Both the position numbers and the translations under genes were made by a program. 64,000 bases of DNA from Cellvibrio sp. PSBB006. GTDB lineage: Bacteria > Pseudomonadota > Gammaproteobacteria > Pseudomonadales > Cellvibrionaceae. Of the stretch, positions 44,866 to 54,392 are shown piece after piece (position 1 is the stretch's first letter; each line of letters starts with the position of its first letter). Under the pieces are notes generated by a model. The model did not search any database and was not told the origin of the DNA. It worked only from the letters and a program-made list of their open reading frames with translations. The stretch is from contig NZ_CP021382.1 in the NCBI RefSeq assembly GCF_002162135.1, positions 4,710,001 through 4,774,000 of the forward strand, read 5' to 3'.

Positions 44866-45543
44866 ATGACGACGGACGTTTCTGCCACAGCGACATCACC
44901 AGTAAGACAAGCCCTGTGGGATTGGCAAGTGCGCGTGTGCCACTGGCTGATGGTGGTATTGATCGTCGCCTGTTGGTGGACGGCAGAAAATCATGAAATT
45001 GTGTACCACAGTTATTGTGCGTATGGGTTACTGGGTGTTGTGCTGTTCCGCATTTACTGGGGATTTTTTGGCAGTAACACTGCCCGTTTTTCCCAGTTCA
45101 TAAAAAAACCTTCTGCTGTAGCGCAGTATGTAAAAACCCTGCCGCAGCGCCAGGTTGGCGCATCTGGTGGACACAACGCCTTGGGCGGCTACAGCGTGCT
45201 GGTACTGCTTGCACTGATGCTGCTGCAAATTGGTTTGGGATTATTTTCTATCGACGTCGATGGTTTTGACGGAGGGCCTTTTGCCGATTACCTTCGCTTT
45301 AAAACCAGCCGTGAAATCGCCGAGTGGCATGAGGTAACCTTTAATGTGCTGCTGGGTTTTATCGTGCTGCATATTGTGGCGGTGGTTTATTACCTTGTCT
45401 GGCGCCGCCAGAATTTAACTGCCGCGATGATTCACGGAAAAACGTCAACACCAGTTTCCGGGCAACCGATGAAACCGGCGAGCTATGCTCGATTCACGGT
45501 GGGTGTATTGATTGCCGGTTTTATTGTTTGGTTGATCGCCTAG
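44866..45543 (+). CDS. Cytochrome b561-type membrane protein
   Basis: About 225 residues with four to five transmembrane helices and histidines for two b-haems (VCHWLM, HEIVYHSY, EWHEVTFN, VLHIV). Family members carry electrons across the membrane, here probably from quinol to the cytochrome c' encoded just before it. The first plausible starts are GTG 44863 and ATG 44866. It is the last gene of the five-gene operon. Confidence 0.85.
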   Translation: MTTDVSATATSPVRQALWDWQVRVCHWLMVVLIVACWWTAENHEIVYHSYCAYGLLGVVLFRIYWGFFGSNTARFSQFIKKPSAVAQYVKTLPQRQVGASGGHNALGGYSVLVLLALMLLQIGLGLFSIDVDGFDGGPFADYLRFKTSREIAEWHEVTFNVLLGFIVLHIVAVVYYLVWRRQNLTAAMIHGKTSTPVSGQPMKPASYARFTVGVLIAGFIVWLIA

Positions 45544-45545
45544 AG

Positions 45546-47333
45546 TTATCTCACCCGCGTCAGACTCTGCACGCTCAAGTCCAATGCCTGACGCATATCC
45601 AACCGCGCCGAACGGCCGATGTCCGGATGATTTAACCGATTGTTACGTTCCGACGGCAATATCGGTGATGTGAGGTCATCGGCATCGGGCGGTTCAAAGT
45701 CGGGGGCTTTCCCGATGGTCATAGCACTGCGGCGCAGCAACATACGCAATTGTTCCGGTGTTAAATCGGGATTAATAGACAACATTGCGGCGACAGTGCC
45801 AGCGACCAGCGGGGTTGCGTAAGAGGTTCCGCAATGCGCGTTGCTTTCTGCATCCGCTGTAAGTGTTGAGCCATGAACGCAGGCAGCAGCGGTGATATCG
45901 ACACGCATATCGATATTGGATGCATCGCGTTTGGTAACGAAACCCGGATCTTCAACCTTGGCGTTTTTATTGTTGCTGCGCTCATGACCGCCCACAACGA
46001 TAAGTTGTTCGGTAATAAAGGAAGAGGGGAGTCGATATTCGTCGCGCCCGGAAAAAGACGCACCGTTACCGGCCGAATTAATGACGACAACATCCGGGTG
46101 TTTCATTCGCAACCATAAGAAAAATTCTTCCAGTAATTCTTCATAACCACTCATGGCCAGTCCTGAACGAACCAGCGAATCTACATCCTCGCCATCAATA
46201 TTTTTTGTGCCGACCCGATGAATGCCCCAGCTCCAGTTCAGCACGCGCACACCGTCTTCCACCAGGTTTACCGAGGCAGCGATATTGGCGGTAATGCCGG
46301 CATCGGAATTGCGCTCCACAATAATGTCAAAGCCCGGCCCGGCATCATCAAGCCCACGCAAAAAGCCGCTGTTACCACCGTTGTTCCAGGTGGCGGCGAG
46401 AATCCCGGCCACGGTTGAGCCGTGGGAGTCCGGTTTATCTGCATCGCGCCCGTAGAGGCAGGTGCGCGAATTATTGCGGCGGCAATTACCGAGATAGTCA
46501 GAAAAATCCGGTGAATCAAAATCGACATTCCGCTCAATAATGCCGACGCGTATTGGGTGTGTCTTGAGCGGTTTATCGGCGTGGGCATGTTGTCGTTTAT
46601 AAAAATCCACGGCGTCGAGAAAACGGTTGGAAGCCCACTCGGCATTGTTCAGGTCAATGGGGTTTGAGTCAGTCTCGCCCTCGGTGGGAGAAGATGCTTC
46701 CGCCGATTTTTCCGGATTAGTTTCTTCAATAACCACCGCGTCGACACTCACTTCACTGCCCAGCCGTAATACCAGCGCGTCGCGCTCGATCAGATTTTTT
46801 GCCGGCAAGCGGAGTTGATAAGTATTCAGTGGAGGAATCATGCCGACGATGGTGGCTTTGTATTTTTGCGCGAGTTTTCGGGTTTCTGTTAAGCCATCGT
46901 AACGCTCTTCAACGATCACACTGACGAGGTTAATGTAGGTGTTTAGCCCATCCATGTTTTTCGTCACTTCATCGGCGGTTGCAGCCACGACATGGCTGCG
47001 GTTAAGGCTCAGCCAGACGGCATTACTGGCGAGCTTATTGTGTTCGATCCACAAGGGGCCGCTGTTGTAACGGCGAGGTGAAACCCGGATGTGCAACACA
47101 TTCGCTTCGCGTTTAACCTGTGCAGCGGGTAGGGATTTTCCGTCAAGCTTGATTGTCAGTTTTCCGGCGGGCGCATCCCCGGCTATGCGCAGGCAAAATT
47201 CCTGCGTCCGCTCGTTGAAGAGATCCCCGCAGCGCTCCAGGTGCTCAATACGCAGTGACGCCGCCACACTGTGGCCAGCAACCACCAAGAGAAAAAGGCA
47301 GACGATTGCATGATGATGGAACGTGTTCCGCAT
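45546..47333 (-). CDS. Subtilisin-like S8 family protein with altered catalytic Asp
   Basis: 595 residues, exported (signal about 1-24). The S8 fold is present: His304 in DSHGSTVAG, Asn in NSAGNG (419-423) and Ser504 in CGTSYATPLVAG. The usual Asp motif (DTG/DSG after a VxII strand) reads VGIIERNVDFD (263-273), so Glu267 or Asp271 replaces it. Either it is catalytically impaired, a pseudoprotease, or a nearby Asp takes over. The N-terminal 200 residues form a propeptide-like or other domain. It ends 2 bp after the operon on the other strand. Confidence 0.82.
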   Translation of the reverse strand: MRNTFHHHAIVCLFLLVVAGHSVAASLRIEHLERCGDLFNERTQEFCLRIAGDAPAGKLTIKLDGKSLPAAQVKREANVLHIRVSPRRYNSGPLWIEHNKLASNAVWLSLNRSHVVAATADEVTKNMDGLNTYINLVSVIVEERYDGLTETRKLAQKYKATIVGMIPPLNTYQLRLPAKNLIERDALVLRLGSEVSVDAVVIEETNPEKSAEASSPTEGETDSNPIDLNNAEWASNRFLDAVDFYKRQHAHADKPLKTHPIRVGIIERNVDFDSPDFSDYLGNCRRNNSRTCLYGRDADKPDSHGSTVAGILAATWNNGGNSGFLRGLDDAGPGFDIIVERNSDAGITANIAASVNLVEDGVRVLNWSWGIHRVGTKNIDGEDVDSLVRSGLAMSGYEELLEEFFLWLRMKHPDVVVINSAGNGASFSGRDEYRLPSSFITEQLIVVGGHERSNNKNAKVEDPGFVTKRDASNIDMRVDITAAACVHGSTLTADAESNAHCGTSYATPLVAGTVAAMLSINPDLTPEQLRMLLRRSAMTIGKAPDFEPPDADDLTSPILPSERNNRLNHPDIGRSARLDMRQALDLSVQSLTRVR

Positions 47334-47360
47334 GGATTTTCTCCGTTATAGCAATGCGGA

Positions 47361-49115
47361 TTATTGAAGCACGTCCGGGCCGTCCTGTTTGTGGGCTAGT
47401 GCACTCTGTGCGCAGGCGTCCTGCAGTTGCGGGTATAACCGAAACACGCCATTTATAGGTTCAATGTGGGCTTTGGCCAAGGCCTTGAGCGGCTGAAATT
47501 GAACATCCGTCAAAATAAGCTGTGCATTTTCTTTCTGGCAGTGAGTGATTAACTTGGTCAATGCGGCCACACCGCCTGCATCCAGCAGGTTGACGTTATC
47601 CAGATACACAATCACGCCGTTGCCCGCTTCGCAATAGCGGGTGAGTTCACCAAAAATTTTATCGGCAGCGGCAAAGAATAACGGGCCGGTAATTTTAAAT
47701 ACCCGCCAGTTTGTCGGCAGCGCATCCGGCACATATTGTTTGTTATCGGTAATTTCCACTACGCGCGTTAGCGCCGCAATATCTTTCATAAACAGCACGG
47801 CGGCGAGCAAAATACCGGCGGTAATGGCGATGACCATATCGAACAGTATCGTTAGCGAAAAGCAGGTAAAAAATATCCAGTGGTCACTGGTTTGCGAGCT
47901 GCGAATCATGTGCACACTTTTAGGCGCTTCACTCATATTCCAGGCGACCACCAACAGCAGCGCCGCCATACCGGACATGGGTAAATAACCTAACAAGGGC
48001 GCGAGTATCACCAGCCCCAGAAGCACTACCGCAGCATGGATCATGGCCGCGACAGGCGAATGCGCACCCGCTTTAAAATTTGCCGCCGAACGTGCGATGG
48101 CAGCGGTTGCTGTTATGCCGCCGAAAAATGGCGTAATGATATTGCCGATGCCCTGGCCGAGTAATTCGCTGTTGGCGCTGTGGCGTTTGCCGGACATACC
48201 GTCGAGCACCACAGCACAGAGCAGGGATTCAATTGCACCGAGCATGGCGATGGCAAACGCCGCCGGCAAAAGGTCGCGTACCATTTGCCAGGTAACGCCC
48301 AAGGGTTGGCCGTCTGCATCGGGTTGCAACCAGGGCAATGTCAGTTGCGGCAGGATGGCGGGAATGCCTTGCATGACAGTGCCGTCGGCGGCGGTGTAGG
48401 AAAAACGCGAATCAATGGTATCCACCGGCATACCAAAATGATCGAGCAGCCACGCGAACAGGCCGGCAAATATCACGGCGGGTAGGTGCGCCGGAATAGC
48501 CAGTTTCAGCATGGGCCACAACAACATGATGCCGAGGGTTGCGCTCGCTACCCACACACTGGGCCAATGGATATTGTGCAATTGCGTCGCCAACACGCTG
48601 AGCTTATCGATAAAGTGCTCCGGCATGGCGGCGATGGGAAGTCCCAAAAAATCCTTGATTTGCAGCACCGCGATGACCACCGCAATGCCGCCGGTAAAGC
48701 CGAGGGTGACCGGTTCAGGAATATATTCAATCAAGCGCCCCAGGCGCAGCAGCGCCATGGCGATCAACATCGTCCCGGCCATCACACTGGCCAACAGCAA
48801 ACCGCCCAGGCCATATTGTTGCGTGATGGGATAAAGAATCACGACGAAGGCAGCGGTAGGACCGGAAATACTGAACCGCGATCCGCCCGTCAAAGCAATC
48901 ACAAAACCGGCGATAGCTGCGGTATACAACCCATACTGCGGCGCAACACCGCTGGCGATCGCCAGCGCCATGGCTAGCGGTATGGCGATAATGCCGACGG
49001 TTAACCCCGCCAGCAAATCTTTGCGGAAATGAACACGTGTGTAAGGTTCCTGCAGGCAACTTTCCCTGAAGGCATGCGCAATGCGTAAGGAAAACAAATG
49101 TGCCCGATGCGGCAT
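47361..49115 (-). CDS. SulP-family anion transporter with STAS domain
   Basis: 584 residues: about 10-12 membrane segments with SulP signatures (LAGLTVGIIAIPLAMALAIASG, YGLYTAAIAGFV, FSISGPTAAF) and a C-terminal cytosolic STAS domain (NGVIVYLDNVNLLDAGGVAALTKLI). The family transports sulfate, bicarbonate or C4-dicarboxylates (DauA); the substrate cannot be told. The start is uncertain: ATG 49115 is preferred because of AGAGA upstream, with other in-frame starts at 49154 and 49166. Confidence 0.85.
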   Translation of the reverse strand: MPHRAHLFSLRIAHAFRESCLQEPYTRVHFRKDLLAGLTVGIIAIPLAMALAIASGVAPQYGLYTAAIAGFVIALTGGSRFSISGPTAAFVVILYPITQQYGLGGLLLASVMAGTMLIAMALLRLGRLIEYIPEPVTLGFTGGIAVVIAVLQIKDFLGLPIAAMPEHFIDKLSVLATQLHNIHWPSVWVASATLGIMLLWPMLKLAIPAHLPAVIFAGLFAWLLDHFGMPVDTIDSRFSYTAADGTVMQGIPAILPQLTLPWLQPDADGQPLGVTWQMVRDLLPAAFAIAMLGAIESLLCAVVLDGMSGKRHSANSELLGQGIGNIITPFFGGITATAAIARSAANFKAGAHSPVAAMIHAAVVLLGLVILAPLLGYLPMSGMAALLLVVAWNMSEAPKSVHMIRSSQTSDHWIFFTCFSLTILFDMVIAITAGILLAAVLFMKDIAALTRVVEITDNKQYVPDALPTNWRVFKITGPLFFAAADKIFGELTRYCEAGNGVIVYLDNVNLLDAGGVAALTKLITHCQKENAQLILTDVQFQPLKALAKAHIEPINGVFRLYPQLQDACAQSALAHKQDGPDVLQ

Positions 49116-49302
49116 AGCGATTCTCTGGCGGGTGATGAGAGCAGGAGTCCTCATTATAGCCAGCAAAGGTTATTCAGGTGGGGGACGGTATGCAGGTATG
49201 ACATACCCGCATACCGCCTTTATAATCAATCCTGCCTTCAACGTCGCCGAGTGATTCTGCAAATTGATCACCGTCTTCGGCGTTTACCAGCAGGTCTGGT
49301 AG

Positions 49303-49330
49303 GTCGGATTAGCCAAAGGCGTAATCCGAC
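49303..49330. repeat. Dispersed hairpin element gtcggatta...taatccgac
   Basis: A perfect 9-bp stem around a 10-nt loop. I recognise gtcggattagc/gcgtaatccgac as a hairpin found scattered in many proteobacterial genomes; only one copy was noticed here. Confidence 0.55.
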
Positions 49331-49336
49331 AAATGT

Positions 49337-50032
49337 TTACCGGGTGGGTGGAGTCAGGGCTGGATGTTTTACCTGTTTAAGTGCAGTGGATGCCGCTTCC
49401 ATTCCTGCAACAATATTGCAGGCGGCGTGATAACTCAATGCGTCTGAAATGGCTGCATTTATTGGATAATCCAGCAGCGATTTATTTTTTTGTTGTATAA
49501 GATTCGACATGATGCTATCGCGCTTTTTGGATATCCCATCGGCGATTACCGATAGTGAGAGATCATTATAATAAGCTTCGTTATATGTACTGAGTATGCC
49601 TGTAGACGCTGTACTGCCTGCAGCTAAAGCTTGGGCGGTCGTAGTATGTGTAACCACAGCCGCTGCACCTGAGAGTAATAACGAGAGGCTATTCCAAGAG
49701 GTTTTGGTTTGCGCTTTGGAGGATGTAAGCATTCTGATATAGGCGCCGCAACGCTGATTTGATGCGGCAATAATTCTTTCTTGCAACTCGTTTCGACGAT
49801 ACTTATAGGCATCAGCGTTCAGATTGTTGGCGTTTGTTGCTAAATTATCCAGCTGGTACTCCTTCACCAGGTCGTCAATATTAATTTTTTCAAAAGCTTT
49901 CGCTGAAGGATTAGTTATTAATGATCCTGAGCCGGAGAGAAGATTCTCATCCTCCGGGCTGGTGACATTCCTGATTTTGGCGCAGCCGACAGAGAGGAAG
50001 GTTATCAAACATATAATAATTACGTTTTTCAC
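49337..50032 (-). CDS. Hypothetical lipoprotein
   Basis: 231 residues with a lipoprotein signal and lipobox LSVGC (Cys17). The rest is mostly helical (LQERIIAASNQRCGAYI, then an Ala/Thr-rich hydrophobic patch near 115-150 that may insert in a membrane). No domain is recognised. It is an isolated gene. Confidence 0.7.
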   Translation of the reverse strand: MKNVIIICLITFLSVGCAKIRNVTSPEDENLLSGSGSLITNPSAKAFEKINIDDLVKEYQLDNLATNANNLNADAYKYRRNELQERIIAASNQRCGAYIRMLTSSKAQTKTSWNSLSLLLSGAAAVVTHTTTAQALAAGSTASTGILSTYNEAYYNDLSLSVIADGISKKRDSIMSNLIQQKNKSLLDYPINAAISDALSYHAACNIVAGMEAASTALKQVKHPALTPPTR

Positions 50033-50395
50033 TGGGAATCCTTTTATTGAGTTAAACCCTATGGTTCTGTTTCGATTTTTAGTCGGACTTGTCTTATGGA
50101 AGTCCGGCGATAAGTTAAGACCATAGCTGATTTCCCCGCCAGCTCATCGCGTCACTTTTGCATAACACTTTTTCATCGAACTCCTTATTTTTATTCCAAA
50201 GGGCGGACTTTTCAGCCTAGTGGTCTGGAATCTCTCGCGAGCGCACCAGAATAAAGCAGATTCTCCAGCACAATATTGTCGCGCCTTCCGTCTGTTTTAG
50301 GTGGAAATTAACACAGTGAGGAATAGTATAAACGGGGAGGAGAAAGTGAATTTATCTCCCGGTTAACAGCATTGGTTAAAAAATAAGGAGTGTGT
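50033..50395. other. Intergenic region
   Basis: About 363 bp between divergent genes. I see no hairpin, operator or coding sequence worth calling; it presumably holds both promoters. Confidence 0.35.
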
Positions 50396-50725
50396 ATGAA
50401 TAAGCCAGTCATAGATAAAGATCAGGAAGGACCATCCCTGGATGATGTTATCGGGGCCATGGAGCGGTTGATGCGTTTGTTTCAGATGGAACGGATTTTG
50501 TATTTGATCTTCGGTATTGCTTCCCTCGTGCTTTTTGTGTTCGCCGCCTACCGCGTTTTTTCCTCGGGTACTATCAGTTCTACCGATATGAATATTGTAT
50601 TGGGTGCTACCGGTATATCCGCAGCCTGTTCCAGTCGCGTTGTGTATTTTTTAAATAAAGCGTTCGGCATTGTGGAATCTATTGTCATGCAGAAAGTGTC
50701 GCAAGGAGATGACGATGGAGAATAA
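50396..50725 (+). CDS. Small two-helix membrane protein
   Basis: 109 residues with two hydrophobic helices (about 38-57 and 68-86) and an acidic start and end. AAGGAG lies 5 nt before the ATG. The last 11 bases overlap the next gene, so the two are translationally coupled. Function unknown. Confidence 0.7.
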   Translation: MNKPVIDKDQEGPSLDDVIGAMERLMRLFQMERILYLIFGIASLVLFVFAAYRVFSSGTISSTDMNIVLGATGISAACSSRVVYFLNKAFGIVESIVMQKVSQGDDDGE

Positions 50726-51419
50726 TAACGAGCTCTTGCAACGCATTCACAAACTGGAACGTTCATCGCACATGGCGATTCCGTTTGGCATCATCGGCAT
50801 GATCGGTATTCTTGCCGCCTTGTATTTTTCGACGCGCGCTTTGCAGGAGGCGCGTGAAGAATTGGCCATTGCTGAACAAGCCTTGTCACAAACCCAGGAA
50901 GAAATTGATCGCGCGCAAGCCAGGCTGGATGCACTGAACAAAACGCTGGCTGAGATTTCTGAAAAAGGTGCGCCCCTGGGTAATGCGGAAATCGGTTCGG
51001 CCTTAACGCAACTGGCCACCATTGACTCTTCCCTGGCTGTTGCCACGGCCAAGGTTTCTCAATCTCAGTACAAGTCTCAATACAAATCTATGGATAGTCG
51101 GTACGGCGCAATGAGCATTGACATTTTTTATTGTGTCGATGCCGGTCCGAATAACCAGCGCTTGGCTAACGAAATTATGTTATTACGCGAAGGTAACTCG
51201 GCGGGTCGGTGGCGTGTGCGAGAGTTATCGGAGGCCGCCAATGCCACGAAAGGTTATCGGCTTACGACCGATACCATTCGGTTCAATGCTGATGAACGAA
51301 CGATCGCACAAGCCTTACAAGAAGACGCGCAAAAAATCACGGGTGGAGACATTCGGCTGCAACAAATCAAATACCCGACGCCGGGTTATATCAGTTTTTT
51401 TTTATGCGGTCCTAAATAA
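50715..51419 (+). CDS. Membrane-anchored coiled-coil protein
   Basis: 234 residues: a cytosolic N-terminus, one transmembrane helix (about 20-40), a coiled coil (about 40-85, EAREELAIAEQALSQTQEEIDRAQ-type heptads) and a C-terminal globular domain of unknown type. AAGGAG is 6 nt before the ATG. It probably interacts with the small membrane protein encoded in the overlapping upstream gene. Confidence 0.7.
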   Translation: MENNNELLQRIHKLERSSHMAIPFGIIGMIGILAALYFSTRALQEAREELAIAEQALSQTQEEIDRAQARLDALNKTLAEISEKGAPLGNAEIGSALTQLATIDSSLAVATAKVSQSQYKSQYKSMDSRYGAMSIDIFYCVDAGPNNQRLANEIMLLREGNSAGRWRVRELSEAANATKGYRLTTDTIRFNADERTIAQALQEDAQKITGGDIRLQQIKYPTPGYISFFLCGPK

Positions 51420-51670
51420 TGTTTTAGGCGAAGCAAGCGATTGGTGCGCCAAGCCCCAATTTGGCGCACATGTCTGATATTTCACAAAAAAGACAAGCTC
51501 TGTTAGGAAAGTAACAGAGCACCTGCCGGTTTAAGATTACCGTCATATTCAGGTACCACTATAGCGGTAGCACGCAAAGAAATACTCACGGCTTCGATGC
51601 TTTGTCGGGGTCACTTTGAAAGTTTTACACGAAAGTTTTACACACTAACAGTTGACTGCAGGAGTCCGCG

Positions 51671-52183
51671 ATGACAACAGATCAAATTAATGAAGTATTG
51701 GATTGGTTGCGCGATGCATTTGCGATGGAGTTGCAATCTGGCCGGGTTTTTACCAACCTTGTTAATCGGATGGAGCAATACCCGCGCTTGAAAAATAAAT
51801 TCAAAGAACACCTTGAACAAACGTACCGGCAACAGGAGATGCTCAAAGGTTGCATTGAGCGCCTGGGTAGCAGCCCATCAATTATGAAGGATCTGGCCGG
51901 CAAGGTGATTGCTTTCGGTCAGTCGGTGGCAGGCATGAGTGTCAGTGACGAGGTGGTGAAAGCCACGATGAGCAGTTACGTCTTTAAGCAGTTGGAGATT
52001 TCTTCCTACACCATTCTGATTGCTGCCTCCGAGATGCGTGGCGATCATGAGACTAAAGCGGTGTGTGAAACGATTCTCGCCCAGGAAGTCGCCATGGCTG
52101 ATTGGCTGCGCGAAAATTTACCGCTGATTACGCGGGAGTTTTTAAACCCGGCGGAGGAACTGGAGCTGGCAGCAGAGGCATAA
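51671..52183 (+). CDS. Ferritin-like DUF892 (YciF-type) protein
   Basis: 170 residues, cytosolic four-helix bundle of the DUF892/YciE-YciF type (LRDAFAMELQSGRVF, FKEHLEQTYRQQEMLKGCIERLG, IAASEMRGDHET). The family is induced by stress and has a possible di-iron site. GCAGGAG precedes the ATG. It sits among other metal/stress proteins and is followed by a strong terminator. Confidence 0.85.
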   Translation: MTTDQINEVLDWLRDAFAMELQSGRVFTNLVNRMEQYPRLKNKFKEHLEQTYRQQEMLKGCIERLGSSPSIMKDLAGKVIAFGQSVAGMSVSDEVVKATMSSYVFKQLEISSYTILIAASEMRGDHETKAVCETILAQEVAMADWLRENLPLITREFLNPAEELELAAEA

Positions 52184-52201
52184 GTTGTAGCAGCAAACGC
52201 C

Positions 52202-52244
52202 ACAAAAAAGGGCGACAGGATGATGACCTGTCGCCCTTTTTTGT
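52202..52244. terminator. Strong bidirectional terminator
   Basis: An 18-bp perfect stem (acaaaaaagggcgacagg and complement) with a 7-nt loop; the A-run and T-run serve both strands between the convergent ferritin-like genes. Confidence 0.9.
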
Positions 52245-52254
52245 GGCATTGAAA

Positions 52255-52875
52255 TTAATGCCTTTTGCCCAACATTTTTTCGCGGGATTGCTGTGCGCGG
52301 GCCGCACCAATGGCAGTTTCGACATCTTTCACCTCTTCCGGCGGTGGCAGAACGGCCGGGAAGCCGAGGCTTTCAATCCACAGCTCCCTTGCCCAGCCCT
52401 TGGTGTGGTAGAGGTGATGCTCTTCATCCTCATTAACCGCTTCGTATGCTTTGTTCAGAACCTTGGCTTCCTGTGCCGGTAATTTGTCGGCGAGCAGACC
52501 AATCAGCTCCCAATTGGAATGGTCTTTGGTTTCGGCCAGTACCACACATTCTGCCGCAACCAGTTGCGCAGCTTCCGGATCACCGGCGTCCTTCGCCATT
52601 TTTATAGCGGCCACCAGGGACTCACCCAAATGTGCCACCACTTCCCGGCCCGGCGTGCGCGCTTTCGGGTCCAGTCCTAACTCATTAAATACATTCAATA
52701 AAACCTCGTGGTGGGTTTGGGTTTCCTCCAGATAACCTTCCCATTCCTTGCGCAAATCTTTATTGGTCGCGCAGGAAATGGCAGATTTATAGATGAGAAT
52801 TCCACCCATCTCGGTTTCTAATGCCTGGTATAGCAACTCATGAACTTGCGATTTGTTTCCCGATTTACTGGCCAT
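52255..52875 (-). CDS. Ferritin-like domain protein
   Basis: 206 residues, helical, with Glu/His pairs typical of a di-iron ferritin-like bundle (ALETEMGGILIYKSA, EETQTHHEVLLNVF, DEEHHLYHTKGWARELW). It has no signal peptide. Its length and motifs match uncharacterised ferritin-like proteins encoded near DUF892 proteins. The role may be iron sequestration or peroxide protection, by inference. Confidence 0.78.
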   Translation of the reverse strand: MASKSGNKSQVHELLYQALETEMGGILIYKSAISCATNKDLRKEWEGYLEETQTHHEVLLNVFNELGLDPKARTPGREVVAHLGESLVAAIKMAKDAGDPEAAQLVAAECVVLAETKDHSNWELIGLLADKLPAQEAKVLNKAYEAVNEDEEHHLYHTKGWARELWIESLGFPAVLPPPEEVKDVETAIGAARAQQSREKMLGKRH

Positions 52876-53076
52876 GATTCTCTCCGTTAACGGTTGAAAA
52901 AATTATAGGTCTCACTGATAAGAAGTCAGCTAGTTGATGTGACCTTGGCTTCGGTAACAAATTCTTTGATGACGCTCAAAAGTAATGGCTTAAGGAAGTA
53001 AATTACAGAGAGGGTGTAATGTCGCGAAAATACCGCTACAGTATATGTAAACTAAAATCCATTGGAGGAAAACCTC

Positions 53077-53406
53077 ATGCCCGTTTGGCTTCCTTTATTG
53101 AAAGCATCACTGCCTTATGTCACACAAATTGTGGCCACCGCTATACCGGCTTTTACCGCCAAGCCGGCGGAAGAAAAGACGGATGATATTACGGCGCAAC
53201 AAATTGCTGAATTGCAATCAGCGGCTACGCAGAATGCCGAATCGATTCATGTGTTAGCGGAGAAACTCCGACAGACTATCGAGGGAATCGACGCTGCCGG
53301 AAACGAGTTGCAGAAAAAAATTATCTTCTTCCGCCGCTTGGCTTACAGTGCAGTAGCCGTTGCGACAGTGTCCCTTGTTATCGCGATCGCTTCGCTCCTG
53401 ACTTGA
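53077..53406 (+). CDS. Small tail-anchored membrane protein
   Basis: 109 residues; a hydrophobic start, a central helical region (ITAQQIAELQSAATQNAESIHVLAEKLRQTIEGID) and a C-terminal transmembrane helix (about 88-108). GGAGGAA is 6 nt before ATG 53077. Its end overlaps the next gene by 29 bp on the opposite strand. Function unknown. Confidence 0.65.
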   Translation: MPVWLPLLKASLPYVTQIVATAIPAFTAKPAEEKTDDITAQQIAELQSAATQNAESIHVLAEKLRQTIEGIDAAGNELQKKIIFFRRLAYSAVAVATVSLVIAIASLLT

Positions 53407-53746
53407 GTTCGGCGAGCTTTACCAGATCCTCGGGTGAAAACGATAAACCGTCAGGCAGTTTGCGTGAGCTTGCGGTTTTTTTGTTGGCGGGGATATCGGT
53501 TTTACGTTTGTTTTGCAGTTGATTTTCCAGCGATTGCCGATAGTTCACACAGCCGCGAATAAAGTCGGGCCAGTCCGGCAAGGGTGGTAAAGGGTCTGAT
53601 CGTTCAGGCAGCGCTTCCCACAGCGATGGATGATGCCAGCACAAATCCTGTCCACCATGATCGCGGTGTTCGCGAATCACACTACGCAATTTTCTTACTT
53701 CGTTAATCAATTCTTCATGGGACAAATGTTCGAGATCGTCATCCAT
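53378..53746 (-). CDS. Hypothetical protein, cytosolic
   Basis: 122 residues beginning MDDDLEHLSHEELINEVRKLR, a helical N-terminus, then CWHHPSLWEALPE and a basic C-terminus. The ATG at 53746 has GGAGCC suitably upstream; a longer in-frame start is less likely. It looks like a known but uncharacterised small family. Tail-to-tail overlap with the plus-strand neighbour. Confidence 0.7.
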   Translation of the reverse strand: MDDDLEHLSHEELINEVRKLRSVIREHRDHGGQDLCWHHPSLWEALPERSDPLPPLPDWPDFIRGCVNYRQSLENQLQNKRKTDIPANKKTASSRKLPDGLSFSPEDLVKLAELKSGAKRSR

Positions 53747-54019
53747 AGCAGGCTCCGTTTGTTCATTGTTTTTAGCGACTGGTTTGTTTTTTCCTTCCTC
53801 ATGCAGATCCAGGTGCCGGTTGAAGAGTGGCTTGTAAGTTTTACATGCAGCCATCAACCCTGGCTAAAAGGCTATCACTGAAACCTCCCTTTCTGACATC
53901 TCCTTAATCGTTTTTTACGCACCATAATTCGCAAGTTGCGCTTTTGGCACGAGTTATTGTTTTACATTAGTCGGCATGGTTTTAGCTTCACCTTAATTTT
54001 TTGATTAGGAGAATAACGA

Positions 54020-54349
54020 ATGAGTTTCCAAAAATATTCAACCTGTATCGATGCGTGTTATGACTGCGCTGTTGCCTGTGATGATTGCTCAACGGCCTGT
54101 TTATCAGAGCCGAATGTGGCGAAGATGGCAGATTGTATTCGCGCTGACATGGACTGTGCCGCTATGTGTCGCCTCGCGGCAGCAGCTATGGCGCGCGGCA
54201 GCTACTCAGCCAAGGATATCTGCCGCCTTTGTGCAGAAATTTGTCAAAAGTGTGGCGATATCTGTAGCAAGCATGATCCGGCTCATTGTAAGGAATGCGC
54301 CAAGGCGTGCCACAAATGCGCCAGTGAGTGTCGGAAGATGGCTGCATAA
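54020..54349 (+). CDS. Four-helix copper-storage protein (Csp3-like)
   Basis: 109 residues with 19 cysteines spaced along four helices (for example CxxCxxxCxxC repeats), as in the Csp family that binds many Cu(I) ions. No signal peptide is seen, so it is the cytosolic Csp3-like form. It lies between stress genes and follows AGGAGA at the right distance. It would buffer intracellular copper. Confidence 0.85.
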   Translation: MSFQKYSTCIDACYDCAVACDDCSTACLSEPNVAKMADCIRADMDCAAMCRLAAAAMARGSYSAKDICRLCAEICQKCGDICSKHDPAHCKECAKACHKCASECRKMAA

Positions 54350-54392
54350 AATAGTGCTGGCACATAGGGGCTGACATGCAGCGTGCCGAAAT

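Noticed and set aside
51445..51520. Two perfect short hairpins after the coiled-coil gene
   Set aside because: Neither has a T-run, so terminator calls are not supported; they may be incidental.
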